Positions 20,621 through 31,465 are shown, counted from the first letter of the stretch. The stretch is DNA of 64,000 nucleotides from Limnephilus marmoratus (GCA_917880885.1 OU862928.1:14155721-14219720); one strand, 5' to 3'. The notes: generated by a model not told the origin, from the sequence alone. Translations and numbers: made by a program.

Positions 20621-21092
20621 TTCATGAATTTTAACTCCTTTTCAATCTACTAATAAGTCATGTTCCTCAAGCTTCTGGTAATTGTTTGGTTTCGATTACC
20701 TCCTTACTATAGTTTTATGTGCACTCTGATTTTGTATTATTTGTATTATTTCTAAATGTTAACTGCCTCCTATTCTATATAATTTATTTTAAATGATTCT
20801 TGTTGAATGGCACCGTGATGGTTTATCATTATATATTGTCCTGTGCCAAACAGCACTCACTATTGTTGTTAATATTGTTCTTTAGGAATTGCTTTGTATA
20901 TTTTGTATATTCGTTATTTCACATTATTTAATTATTTTTTTAAGGACTCGTAAGGAACACTATAGGTTAATTTTAAGTTAATTATAATCAAGCGCACTTG
21001 AAGTGAAATATCACAAAACTGCGCTATATAAATACTACGTTATTATTATTATTATTATATTATGGCATATATATATATATATATATATATTG
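20621..21092. repeat. AT-rich repeat end with (TTA)n and (TA)n microsatellites
   Basis: Non-coding. The segment near 20985-21040 (AGCGCACTTGAAGTG ... GCGCTATATAAATAC) followed by (TTA)n at about 21041-21060 looks like a retroelement 3' end with a microsatellite tail. A (TA)n run follows at 21067-21090. Confidence 0.45.
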
Positions 21093-21900
21093 ACCTCTTC
21101 CCGTAGTATCCTGATCCAGTAAGAAGTAGCTTGACAATGTTGATCCACCTTTAACACCGTATAACTTGGCTTTGATGGAATATATCTGTATGAATTGGCA
21201 ACAACGTTACTACAAATACCAAGGTTGCCAGTTTCTCGGTAAAAGTTTTTGATATATTGCACATAAAATTTTCGAACTTTGTATGGAAATCATACGCATC
21301 TTTTTTGTTGATCTGTCCAAATTCCCATACGTTTCGGATCTGCCGAAATCCCCGTGCGCATTTGATCCGCTGGTTGATAATCAAAGATGGCTGAAAAAGG
21401 AAGCCTTCTGATTGGTCGTGTTGGGCGTGGTGTGTTGTGAACGAAGCCTTCTCATTGGTTGGCAGATATGGAAGGCACCTACTAAAAAAAGTTATCCAAT
21501 TGTTCAGCTAAATTTTTCCAGCGGTTGTGAAGATTATATACTCTTCTACATTCTCCACAAAATATTATTGACATTTCTTGTTCACGCCCCCTTACATGGA
21601 GAAAAATGATTTGAGAATTTATTCGGAATTCTTGTCTTTTTATTCGGAATTACTGTTAAAAAATGGACTGCAGTTGTTACGAATGAATTAACAGGAAACG
21701 GAGTCCTAATAGATATTCGGACCTGTCAAAAACTTTACGAATATATTATCATGATATCTCGCAATTTCAACTCTTGTCTGCATGACAATACTAATATTTT
21801 TGCATTAAAATTACGAATATCTAAGAGTGATTCATGATATTTTGCCAGTAGTTAGTATTTTCTAACTAACTAATTATAACGCCGTTTCCCGCAGGGGTAG
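21093..21900. other. Unassigned intronic sequence
   Basis: No coding or repeat assignment. At 21405-21480 the phrase GCCTTCT(G/C)ATTGGT occurs twice about 40 bp apart. ORFs here are short and unlike any family I know. Confidence 0.4.
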
Positions 21901-22019
21901 GCAGAGAGGACGGACCGCCAAACAACTCGGTCTTGGCACACATTCCTTGCTTCGTTCACATTCATACAAGTCTCATACGAACCATTTATTGGATAACAAA
22001 CACCTCTCTCATACGTCAT

Positions 22020-22395
22020 CTCAAGTGGTTCGATACTTTTGGTGACTTAGCAGGGATGCCTGGGTTCAAGGGGTGATAATTTGGGAGGCGGGAATGAGTG
22101 CCGCCACCCCGGGAACCTTTATTGGATAACCAACACCTCTGCCATAGGTCACCCCAAGTGGTTCGCTACGTTTGGTGATTTAACAGGGGTGCCCGGGTTC
22201 ATGGGGTGAGGTTTGTCTAGGTCTTGGAGGCGGATGACAAGGACACACTGAACGCCAGATTCCCACCCACCCCTTAAACCGTTTTCCTTCCCAGAAATCT
22301 CCTTTCCTAAAAAAAAACCCTCCACACATCATCCCCAAAGATGACATAGGCCCTGAGGGAAATTATTTTCCTCGGGGCCTCCTGTGTGGAGCTCA
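22020..22395 (+). repeat. Hairpin-ended dispersed repeat R2, copy 1
   Basis: GC-rich non-coding unit reading GGTGACTTAGCAGGG..., GTGCCCGGGTTCATGGGGTGAGG, a pyrimidine-rich part and ACCCTCCACAC. It ends in a hairpin at about 22350-22383 whose arms are GGCCCTGAGG and its complement around AAATTATTTT. Other copies: 22700-23055, 36405-36850 and 36886-37435; a short piece is at 22500-22580. Confidence 0.8.
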
Positions 22396-22699
22396 TGTAG
22401 AAAAAAAAAAAGCGTTGCATTACGGTCTTGGCTATGAATTCGGAAGTTCAAATTGTGGCGTGCACAAGTAAATTTTATTTTGATAATATATGTATAATTC
22501 ATACGTCACCTCATGGTTCGCTACTTTTGGTGACTTAGCAGGAGTGCCCGGGTTCGAGGATTGAGATTTGTCTAGGTCGTTTTACAAGTTGACTTGAGTT
22601 GTATTTTTCATGTTGTTCCTATACACTACATTATGTTAGACAAAAGCCGAAAGGCGTTAATATTATATTTTTATATAAAAATATTGTTAATAAATAATA

Positions 22700-23055
22700 A
22701 ATAAATAATGTTTGGTGACTTAATAGTGGTGCCCGAGTTCAGAAAGTGAAGTTTGTCTAGGTCTTTGCGGAGAATATGTTTGCCCAACTACTGCGTGGCG
22801 AACCGGATCGGTAGAGACTGATTGAGGGAGACCTTACCGTGAACTCTCCAGTCGGACTCTCCTTACACCACAGTGGGAGGGATCGATTCATAGTCTGTCA
22901 CTGACACATTGACCCCCGGATTCCTATCCACCTCTCATACCTTTTTCCTTCCCAGAACTTTCACTCCTTCCCTTCCTTAAAAATACCCTCCACACAGCAT
23001 CCTCTAACATGATATAGGCCCTGAGGAAAATTATTTATCTCAGGGCCTCCTGTAA
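22700..23055 (+). repeat. Hairpin-ended dispersed repeat R2, copy 2
   Basis: Same order of blocks as the copy at 22020: GGTGACTTA, GTGCCCGAGTTCA, GGTCTTTGCGG, pyrimidine-rich stretch, CCCTCCACACAGCATCC and the terminal hairpin AGGCCCTGAGG/CTCAGGGCCT at about 23016-23048. Includes a segment missing from copy 1 (ACTCTCCAGTCGGACTCTCC). Directly upstream of a LINE insertion. Confidence 0.8.
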
Positions 23056-23063
23056 AGAAAGAG

Positions 23064-24860
23064 AACTACGAATCTACGAATAAATTAGACAATTATAGAC
23101 CTATATCCCTTGTTTCAAATCTCTCGAAAATATTCGAAAAATGCATCAAGTTTAGAGTCGTTAAACACTTAGAAAAATATAAAATTCTATCGAAAAATCA
23201 ATACGGCTTTCGTAAAGACCTAAGCACCGAGGATGCGATATATGAATTGACAAAAAAGATATACTCATCTATCGATAAAAAAAAGAAATGTCTTGCCATA
23301 TTCCTAGATTTAAGAAAAGCTTTCGACACCGTAAATCATAATTTACTCATTACAAAAATAAATCAACTCGGCTTCAAAAAAGACACATTAAAACTACTCT
23401 CTAACTATCTTACAGACAGAACACAAAAAACTAAAATTGGGAATAATTATAGTTCAGAGTCAAAGATAAAAAATGGAGTTCCACAGGGAACTGTGCTTGG
23501 CCCGATTTTATTCTTAATTTATATTAATGAATTATGTAACTTTGTAATCCCTGGTAAAATTGTTTCTTACGCAGACGACACGGCAATAATAGTGGATGGT
23601 AATCATTGGAAAGAAACTTTTTCGAAAGCAACTGATTGTATTTCACTGGTTTCAACATGGCTAAAACACAACAAACTCGTTTTAAACTATAGCAAAACAT
23701 TTTACTTACCGTTTTATAAAACCATTAAAAATAAACCTAAAGACAACCTTAAAATTAGAATCCATAATACTAGTTGTAATCAAGAAATGTGCTACATGTG
23801 CAACGAACTTACAAATGTCGAAAATATAAAATATTTAGGAGTATCAATAGATATAAATCTTAATTGGAAATCACATATTAATCAAATCACTTCTAAATTA
23901 AGATATCTGACCTACATATTTTATAGACTTAAGGAAGTACTTAACATTGAAAAATTGAAAATGATCTACTTTTCCCTGGTGCAATCTTCAATCATTTATG
24001 GCATTATAGGATGGGGTGGTGCACTTGATACATATATTAAGCCTCTACAAATAATTCAAAAACACATAATTAAAGTCATATATAACAAAAATAAAACATT
24101 CTCGACCAACTTATTATACAAAGAAACTAAAATATTTAATATACGCAAATTATTTATATTACAAACTTTGAAATATGTATTTAAAAACAAAAATAATTTC
24201 GAAATAAATGAAAACAGAATGAGCAAAAGAACAAATAATACATTTTACACTCCACAAACCAATACTAAATTATTGCAGACACATAGCAGTTTCATTGGTC
24301 CTCGAACATTTAACCTTCTACCACTACAAACTCAAATGTTAAATAAAATGATAAAATATGTAAAAGAGATAAAATTATGGTTGAATAATGTAGATATCGA
24401 AACGCTTTTTCTATAAATTTATCCATCATTCTACAACTCACTTTCTGTAACTTTCTAAACTGTAGTACAATATGTTTTCTGTTTATTTTATTTTTTTATA
24501 ATAACTTAAAAAAAAAAAATTGAAATTAGTATGTTTTTCTCCATATTTTTATTTTATTTTTATAATAGCTGAAACAAAACCTTTTTCATTTATTCTACGT
24601 ATGTAATACTAAATTTTTATACTAACTTTATATTTTATATGTTTTTTAAGTTTTTTTATACTTTGGGTACTTAGAAATATAGTATTTTGTATTAATATTA
24701 CCCACACTCAGGCAGTGCCTTAGTGGGTTTTCATTTCTTATTCATATTATTTGTTATTATATTTTATGTTATTTTATACTATTTGCTATTATACATTATA
24801 TCTATGTACAAAGAAATGGAAATAAATAAAGTTAAAAAAAAAAAAAAAAAAAAAAAAAAT
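23064..24860 (+). mobile_element. 5'-truncated LINE with long poly(A) tail
   Basis: It starts within the reverse transcriptase, has an intact ORF to its stop at 24416, a 3' UTR with the CCCAC...GTGGG hairpin at 24701-24727, and ends in a near-pure A run at 24834-24859. The long uninterrupted tail and open frame suggest a relatively recent insertion. No target duplication was identified. Confidence 0.85.
23085..24416 (+). CDS. LINE reverse transcriptase (5'-truncated, otherwise open)
   Basis: Open from about 23085 (NYRPISLVSNLSKIFEK block) to the stop at 24416; the first Met in frame is at 23247. Motifs in order: NQYGFRK, FLDLRKAFDTVNHNLL with its catalytic Asp, GVPQGTVLGPILFLIYINEL, the catalytic YADDTAI at about 23572, the thumb (KYLGVSIDINLNWKSHI), and a C-terminal domain with LVQSSIIYGIIGWGG and the terminal IKLWLNNVDIETLF. 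The endonuclease and ORF1 are missing, so it could not move alone. It is the least damaged LINE reading frame in the window after that at 39895-41547. Confidence 0.85.
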   Translation, partial: LDNYRPISLVSNLSKIFEKCIKFRVVKHLEKYKILSKNQYGFRKDLSTEDAIYELTKKIYSSIDKKKKCLAIFLDLRKAFDTVNHNLLITKINQLGFKKDTLKLLSNYLTDRTQKTKIGNNYSSESKIKNGVPQGTVLGPILFLIYINELCNFVIPGKIVSYADDTAIIVDGNHWKETFSKATDCISLVSTWLKHNKLVLNYSKTFYLPFYKTIKNKPKDNLKIRIHNTSCNQEMCYMCNELTNVENIKYLGVSIDINLNWKSHINQITSKLRYLTYIFYRLKEVLNIEKLKMIYFSLVQSSIIYGIIGWGGALDTYIKPLQIIQKHIIKVIYNKNKTFSTNLLYKETKIFNIRKLFILQTLKYVFKNKNNFEINENRMSKRTNNTFYTPQTNTKLLQTHSSFIGPRTFNLLPLQTQMLNKMIKYVKEIKLWLNNVDIETLFL

Positions 24861-25422
24861 CGATTTCAAAAAGCCACAACACCAGCGTAGAAATTTTTAC
24901 AGTGAGAAAACAATACAACCTAAAGGATAATATCTCATTAGTATTCAAGCGTATGAAAACACACAACTTTTGAATAAAAAATACATGTTCCATGAATAAA
25001 CTGTTTGTAGAATGCCAGTTTACTCCCTCTCCACATTTTTTTTTATAATACTTACATTACTAAACAACCTTTAGGCGAGTAATTCTAAGGCAAGGTTAAG
25101 TGGAATATGGAGGACTGTTTTTTTTTAAATCGAAGTGGACGGGGAATATTACTTGTATATGGGACGGGGTAAATGAAATACAGTTTACAAACCAATAATT
25201 TTATTTAGTTTTTAGAGACATAAATATTAGTTTGAAAAAATGAAAAATACTTTTTTATGAAATAATCCCTTGAAAAGAAATTTACAGATTAAATTAGTCT
25301 CAATAAAATAACTAATAATGTGCAATAAAAGTACCGATAAAGTATAATAAAATATTACCCAATCAAATACGAGTAATGCAATTATTTATTTATTTATTTA
25401 CGCCTATTTAGGCTTTTACATA
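24861..25422. other. Non-coding intronic stretch
   Basis: AT-rich; no genes or repeats recognised apart from short TTTA runs near 25383-25400. Confidence 0.4.
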
Positions 25423-25430
25423 CATATATA

Positions 25431-26487
25431 CAGTGCCGTAAATAGCGTTTTCTGCGCCCTGTGCGAGTTTCTATAACTGCGCCCTATTTAAGTGAACCCT
25501 TCGCCTATTATACCACCCACTGTATCTCACTCACTAAAACTCAAATGCAAGTTCACCAGTGCAAATGCGTTGCCCACCCTGATGCTTAAGATTTAATTTT
25601 TGGGCCACTTTGGTCTTCATACTTCTATAATGAAATACCCTGCAAAGTTTCAGTAAACTATAAATTATTTTAATTTTAAGTTCTTGGTATGGTAGAGTTT
25701 TGAATATGGAAGGTAGCATAGTATAATATAAATTGCGTTTAAGTATGAATTGATGAAAAAACGTTTATTCGAAAATATTTGCAAAGATTATTCACAATTC
25801 ACAACTACACAATACATAAATGAATGAGACCACAAATGAATAAGTTCAGATAGTAAAGATTAAAGCAAGCCATAAACTTTTTTAAAGATTTACTTTTCGC
25901 GTTTTTTTTTCATTGCTAAATCGTTGATAACCTTTTCATACGACAGGTACCGTTCTCTGTCTCGTTCAACTGACAAAATCGCTGGGCCAGTCAACCTTTC
26001 TTGGCCAATCGTCGAGCGAAAGTAAGTTTTTATTAATTCGAGCTTACTGAGTGATTTTTCGCAGGAAGCTACAGTCAATGGCACTAAAAATCTTTATAGC
26101 GTCTACTACATTGGGAAACATCTCTTTTAAATCTTCTTCGACTATAGCTTTAAGAAGACCCAGACTTGAACTACAGTCACATTTATCAAATAATATAGTC
26201 GTTTCAACTTGACTCTTTAAACACTAAACACAAATACGCTTGTGCGCTGCCAAAAAAATGAGCGCGATGTTTTGTCTAATTGAACAGACGTTTTAGATGT
26301 TACTGGCATTTAGGTAGGTATGTGTTGGAATCGAGCACTAGGGGCGCAGCGGGGCCGGGAACTTATCAGGAGCAATCAGGAGCAAAACGAAAAAATAATA
26401 GTCCTGCCTAGTTTGGCCATTCTTGCGCCCCCCAGAGTCTACGCCCTGTGCCTGGGCACTGGTGGCACCGCCCTATTTACGGCACTG
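25431..26487 (-). mobile_element. Internally deleted hAT element with perfect 8-bp target duplication
   Basis: The ends are CAGTGCCGTAAATAG at 25431 and its exact complement ending at 26487. Directly repeated CATATATA flanks both sides (25423-25430 and 26488-26495), the 8-bp duplication expected for hAT. Subterminal GCGCCCTGTGC motifs are shared by both ends. At 1057 bp it is far shorter than an autonomous element and retains only the end of the transposase on the - strand. Confidence 0.93.
25890..26200 (-). pseudogene. hAT transposase C-terminal dimerisation domain
   Basis: On the - strand the conserved hAT block PLTVASCEKSLSKLELIKTYFRSTIGQERL is followed by AILSVER and a Lys-rich end with a stop at 25890. 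This domain mediates transposase oligomerisation. Upstream (26085-26200) the frame shifts within a segment encoding LLKAIVEEDLKEMFP. The zinc-finger and catalytic parts are missing. Confidence 0.85.
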
Positions 26488-26705
26488 CATATATATAACA
26501 ATAAAACAAAATTATACTAGTAAATCGTGCAGGAAACTACTGTTTAAAACACTTGCACAAAAATAAATACAAAGTAAAAATATTAGGTATTGAATATAAA
26601 CCACACAGTATATAGGTACAAAATATAATAAATCTGAAATAGTTTTTTTTCTTTCAGCCGACAAAATACTGCCAATGAGTTAGTCAATTTTAATAGCTTT
26701 ATCAA

Positions 26706-27010
26706 AGTATTATTCTCTTATCTGCATCTGATTCACTTGATCGTGCCATGTCTTCCTCGGGCATCCCCGACTTCTTCTACCATTCACATTCGCGTTGTAT
26801 ATTCTTCTTAAACTCCTTTCTTCGTTCATTCGCTCTACATGCCCAAACCATCTGAGGGTCCCTTTCTTAATCCTACTCATTATGCTTACATCAGCCTTAC
26901 ATTCTTTGCGGATATCCACATTTCTCACACGATCATAGATTGTTTTACCACACATACGTCTCAGGGATCTCATTTCAACAGCATTCAGTTTACTTTCATA
27001 TGTAAAATAA
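26706..27010 (-). pseudogene. LINE C-terminal fragment
   Basis: On the - strand the frame reads LNAVEMRSLRRMCGKTIYDRVRN, then IRKECKADVSIM, LRWFGHVERMNEERSLRRIYNANV and GCPRKTWHDQV. This is the well-known C-terminal region of a class of animal LINEs (the part beyond the reverse transcriptase, ending with RGRPRxxW-like). It is 5'-truncated and lacks the catalytic domain. Confidence 0.8.
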
Positions 27011-27254
27011 GATTCGATTAAACACAATAAAATGAATTGATTGATAATGAATTGATAAAATGAATGATTTTTCCTTAAAAATTCGAGATAACTACCAAAA
27101 AAATTAACACCTAAGTTTTGGTTTAGGTAAAAAAAAAAAACAAAAAATTGGTCAACAAACAAAAGTTAAGATACCTGCGGTCGTACCAGCAGGTCGCCGG
27201 GCTGCTCTTATTAGTATTTTTGAAAAAATATTATACATAATAAATATAATAATT

Positions 27255-29728
27255 TTACTTTAATTTATTTTTGTAAATATTATTGACATAAGTATTTAAC
27301 TGCTCCCATGAGCGTTTATGTAGTTTTGGTTCGTTTTTCAAAACATTCAAGCACATTGCTTTGCCTGGATTTATTTTCTTTAATATGTTTTCATTAAAAC
27401 ATTTTTTCACTATTTTAATTTCTACATCTGTCCATTTCACGTGTACTTTTTTCCTTCTTTTTGATATTTTTTTTTCTTCAACAATGTCATTGTTTTCACT
27501 CGTCAGGTCATCAGAACACTCAGAACTAAAGCGTAAGCATCTCCTTGGTTTTTTACTCTTCATGTATTTTGTTTCAATTTCACTGTCATAATCTAGCCCA
27601 ACTACGTCGGTTTCTAAGGCTTTGTCTTCAATAATTTCGGTGATTTCTTCTTGATCGGATGACATTTTTTCAATAGCGAGTAACTTACTCCCCACAATTC
27701 CTTTTTGCAGTGCTTGTAAGCGTAAGCATCTCCTTGGTTTTTTACTCTTCATGTTTTTTGTTTCAATTTCACTGTCATAATCTAGCCGAACTACGTCGGT
27801 TTCTAAGGCTTTGTCTTCAATAATTTCGGTGATTTCTTCTTGATCGGATGACATTTTTTCAATAGCGAGTAACTTACTCCCCACAATTCCTTTTTGCAGT
27901 GCTTGTAAGCGTAAGCATCTCCCTGGTTTTTTACTCTTCATGTTTTTTGTTTCAATTTCACTGTCATAATCTAGCCGAACTACGTCGGTTTCTAAGGCTT
28001 TGTCTTCAATAATTTCGGTGATTTCTTCTTGATTGGATGACATTTTTTCAATAGCGAGTAACTTACTCCCCACAATTCCTTTTTGCAGTGCTTGTAGAGG
28101 CAATCTATAATTTTTCGAATGGACAGAAATATCATGTCCGAGGAAACCGGCCAGATGCTCCGTATATTGGTCATTTTTATTCGCATGGACTTGCGACATG
28201 GTTGCTATGTGATGCCTCATTCCTGTCGCCGTCAACATTTTGGGATTTCTCAAAAGACACAGATCTTTTATTCTGCTTAAACATTTTCCTCCATCAAATG
28301 GCTCTGCGGTTAGTGGTCTTGCAAATAAGTAAGCATTCGTTGATGGTATATTCAACCCAATTCTACAAGAAACTATTAGGTCAATATTTCGTCGCATGAC
28401 CTTGGTTAATAATATAGGTACAGAACGAACTCTTTTTCCAGGTATTTGAAATATATCTAAATCGGCAATTGCATTTCTTTGTTCCTTATCTAACAATCTC
28501 AACACATCCAACGGTATCTCATCGGTTTTTCTGTTGAGGTAAAATTCGAGTTCCGCCTCAGCCACATCGCCAGATCTTTTGCGATCCAATAATATAATGT
28601 GAACGATTGTCACCTCACACAAGTTTTCATAACTAAGTATTGTAATATCATCTTTCAACATCAGATAATATTTTTCTTCTAGTGCATGTATTTTTACCAT
28701 TATCTTTTCAATATCTTCATCGAGCGGTAGCACCTGCGCTTTGACCATTAAATTTCTTTTTCTTGTTTTCTCAGCATTAGATGCCACTTCCCATTGCCAG
28801 TTTGATTCCAAAAGTATTTTGAAGTTATCTAGTTTTTTCTTAATATAGTCTACGTAAGCTGTAGAAAACTCTTTCGACATTAATGATTCCGTGTAAAGAA
28901 TTTCAATACACCCCAAAATTGATGGTCGGAGTCTTGCTGGAATACTAGGCACTTTTACATGGCCTGTGCTTTCGTTAAAACCACACATTTCTTTTACTCC
29001 GTCTATAAATATTTCGTACTTTTTGGGGTCAATAATATCTTTCAGATGTTTCACGGCAGGGTCCTTTTTTCTGATTATGCTCAACAAGCTTGCTAAATCC
29101 CTCAACTTCGAGCATATGCTTTTTCGGCTTCTCCGTTCTTTTTTCTTCTTCAAGAGTCTTGATCCAAAAGATATAATTAGCGGATCAAATTTTATTAAAA
29201 GCGATATATCATCGTTTCTAAGCCTAGGTAGAATGGTCTCCCGCAGTTCTTGTGAAGCTGAAGATAGATTCGGCACTATGGATATCGAATGTTTTGAAAT
29301 TACACGTCGTTTGTAGTTTTCTTCCATTATGTCCTCATTTTTTCCTTCATCGTCCTTTCTGCATTTTTTATTATGTCTATAAAATGTAGACCGTTTAAAT
29401 GTGCCTAAACAGGTTTTGCAAATTAGAAAATTGGAGGGACTTGCTGTTTTTTCCTGAAACCTCCTGTTCGGTAGCAATTCTCCCCCTCTTTCAAAGCAAA
29501 CTTTACTATTGTATACATAATTTCCACGGTTCCTTAACCGGTCAGTAATAACTTGTCTCTTCTTTTTTCTTATTTTTAGATCATTATCGTCTATTGACAA
29601 ATATTGAATAACCTCCATCTCGTTCGGATGCTGTCTCCTGATATGCCTTGTGAAATTTGTAACCAGAAGTTCGCAATAGACGCAAGCATTCCTTCGGTCC
29701 CAATTCCTCTCTGTTTTTTTCCATGTTG
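27255..29728 (-). CDS. Main exon: zinc fingers, tyrosine recombinase-like core, repeats, SANT-like end
   Basis: The Met-initiated ORF (29618) is 787 residues; the frame stays open upstream to 29738 and adds a finger of the form CVYCELLVTNFTRHIRRQH. A second finger is at residues 67-86 (C-x2-C-x11-H-x3-C). The recombinase-like core has an Arg-Gly-Glu-type first box (LLDRKRSGDVAEAEL, 344-357), a second box TATGMRHHIATM (463-473) with the Arg, then HLAGFLGHDISVHSKNYRLP (488-507), supplying His and the candidate catalytic Tyr504. The usual His three residues before the second Arg is a Thr. Residues 508-696 are three 63-residue repeats, and about 725-787 form a Myb/SANT-like domain (VKWTDVEIKIVKKCF). 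No stops or frameshifts, which suggests recent activity or selection. Confidence 0.75.
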
Positions 29729-31114
29729 CTATATATCCCTAAAAATAAAAACAGGCATTAATTTACACACCTGCATTATACTTATTATATTCTGACTTAA
29801 TTCAGAGTAAAAACAATAATAATTTAAACACGAATCACTTAGAATATGGATATGAGTTGTTTGAAGTAGAAGGTAACGCAACATGCCATAACACCACGAA
29901 AAACAAATATCGATAAAAGCTAGAAAAGGCCTTCCAAAGCTGGAGAAAAGTAATAAAACCTTTTTAATTTACTAAAAAAAGTGACTCACTTGCCTTTTTT
30001 TTATTATTATCACTTGTATTAGTGTTATTCGGGGCATATGTTTCAACAGATGTTTCAGCAGCTTGCTGTCGCATACTTCTTGATATCATTTTTGAAGGCG
30101 GCGAGGGTTCGCTGTCGGAAATATAATCAAACACATCCGTTGGAGAAAGGTAATTCTGAATGTCCTCTTCATTGTTCTCCGTCGGCAAATCAATACTTTC
30201 ACATTTTCCGCCATCGGGACTCTGAAAAAATTATACAGGTAGTAACAAAACCAAAATAAAAATAAAACGTTATAAAAAACAAAAAAAATAAAAAGTTATT
30301 TGTTATTACACCATTAAAAAGCAGTGTATGGACAGGTGGGTTTTCTGTTTTACGAGTACCTACGTATTCACACAGAAAATCCACCCTTCTACTTGCTAAC
30401 AATATTAAAATGTTAACATGGAATTATCTAAGCATTTACCTCTAGAAATTTGATAGGACCACTGCTATTTGTTAAGTCTGATTTCAGAGTTTCAGCAGCT
30501 TGCCATCGCATACTTCTTGATATCATTTTTGAAGGCGGCGAGGGTTCGCTGTCGGAAATATAATCAAACACATCCATTGGAGAAAGGTAATTCTGAATGT
30601 CCTCTTCATTGTTCTCCGTCGGCAAATCAATACTTTCACATTTTCCGCCATCGGGACTCTGAAAAAAATATACAGGTAGTAACAAAACCAAAATAAAAAT
30701 AAAACGTTATAAAAAACAAAAAAATAAAAAGTTATTTGTTATTACACCATTAAAAAGCAGTGTATGGACAGGTGGGTTTTCTGTTTTACGAGTACCTACG
30801 TATTCACACAGAAAATCCACCATTCTACTTGCTAACAATATTAAAATGTTAACATGGAATTATCTGAGCATTTACCTCTAGAAATTTGATAGGACCACTG
30901 CTATTTGTTAAGTCTGATTGCAGAGTTTCAGGAGATTCTAAAACTACAAAATTCCTTTCATTTTTATACGTGATTTTCGCTATTGAAGACTCGCTATTAT
31001 ATAAGTATGAATCATCTGAACCGTAGCATAATACTTGTTCCAATATTTCTTTTTTTAAAACTATTGGTGAGATCTGGAATATGATGGATGAATTCGTTGA
31101 GAAAGAAGAATCAC
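27255..31114 (-). CDS. Tyrosine-recombinase-like gene (Crypton-like), multi-exon model
   Basis: A phase-consistent model on the - strand has exons 31114-30876, 30658-30440, 30221-29990 and 29728-27255, with junction phases 0, 0 and 1. Donors are GAG/GTAAAT twice and GCAA/GTGAGT; acceptors end in CAG, CAG and TATAG. The first exon starts in phase 1, so earlier exons exist but were not found. The product would have acidic low-complexity N-terminal modules, zinc fingers, a tyrosine-recombinase-like core, three repeats and a Myb/SANT-like C-terminus. Such proteins could be Crypton-type transposases or host-adopted derivatives; no terminal repeats were recognised. The gene lies antisense in the protease intron. 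Confidence 0.65.
27532..28100 (-). repeat. Three 189-bp coding tandem repeats
   Basis: The block CGTAAGCATCTCC recurs at 27532, 27721 and 27910, exactly 189 bp apart. Units differ by only a few substitutions (for example R to G and N to Y codons). The period is a multiple of three, so the frame stays open and each unit adds 63 residues beginning LQALQKGIVGSKLLAIEKMS. High identity implies recent duplication. Confidence 0.95.
29990..30221 (-). CDS. Duplicated exon, copy 2 (3'-most)
   Basis: Encodes the Pro/Ser/Glu-rich segment with ISRSMRQQAAETSVETYAPNN and ends at a GCAA/GTGAGT donor in phase 1. The first 56 codons match the exon at 30440-30658; the tail after AAET differs because the duplication boundary lies there. 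Probably disordered and acidic. Confidence 0.65.
30440..30658 (-). CDS. Duplicated exon, copy 1
   Basis: 219 bp, phase 0 at both ends, from a CAG acceptor to GAG/GTAAAT. Encodes the same segment as the exon at 29990-30221 and ends in TLKSDLTNSSGPIKFLE, which is shared with the end of the upstream exon. Inclusion or skipping would keep the frame. Confidence 0.65.
30876..31114 (-). CDS. Upstream exon of the recombinase-like gene
   Basis: 239 bp from a TTTCAG acceptor to GAG/GTAAAT, entering in phase 1 and leaving in phase 0. Encodes SSFSTNSSIIFQISP...LEQVLCYGSDDSYLYNSES... and ends in TLQSDLTNSSGPIKFLE, nearly the same ending as the duplicated exon. No known domain. Confidence 0.55.
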
Positions 31115-31311
31115 CTGAAACAGTATAAACAATTTAAATAACTGCGAAGAAACCAATACATATGACATTATTTATATTTACTATTTTTATATACTTAGTA
31201 TCTATTTAAAATGACAAGTTTTTAGAAAATTAGTTTTATTACCTATGCATGATCTAAATTATTAAAAATTACTAAAATGATACCGGAATTGTTGTTAAAC
31301 GATAATTATTA

Positions 31312-31465
31312 TGGCATCTCGAATCGGGGTATGTGAGGGGAAGGAGATGGGCAAGAGAAAGGTGGGAAAAACTAGCCAGATTTAGTTACCAAATACGGCT
31401 AAAGTCATTTCATGCAAAGTTTCAATTCTGAATGGTGGTCTTACACAAGGGTGATACTGAGAGTT
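31312..31465 (+). repeat. Dispersed repeat B, copy 1
   Basis: Shares ordered blocks with 57320-57530 (- strand) and 60640-60842 (+): GGGGTATGT, a purine-rich GGGAAGGAGG-like stretch, ACGGCTAAAG, TTTCAATTCTGAATGG and GATACTGAGAGT. Non-coding, probably the body of a SINE or another non-autonomous element. Confidence 0.75.

Larger units (their letters stand above)
29990..30930 (-). repeat. 437-bp tandem duplication containing an exon
   Basis: The sequence from about 30052 to 30489 is repeated from 30489 to 30926, with the same GTTTCAG anchor 437 bp apart. Each unit holds one copy of an exon encoding SPDGGKCESIDLPTENNEED...NYLSP.DVFDYISDSEPSPPS and the flanking intron. A third partial repeat (ending in TTAAGTCTGATT.CAGAG) is at the 3' end of the next exon (30883-30930). 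The copies are almost identical. Confidence 0.9.

Noticed and set aside
26320..26520. ORF at the right end of the hAT element
   Set aside because: It reads through the terminal inverted repeat and target duplication; not coding.
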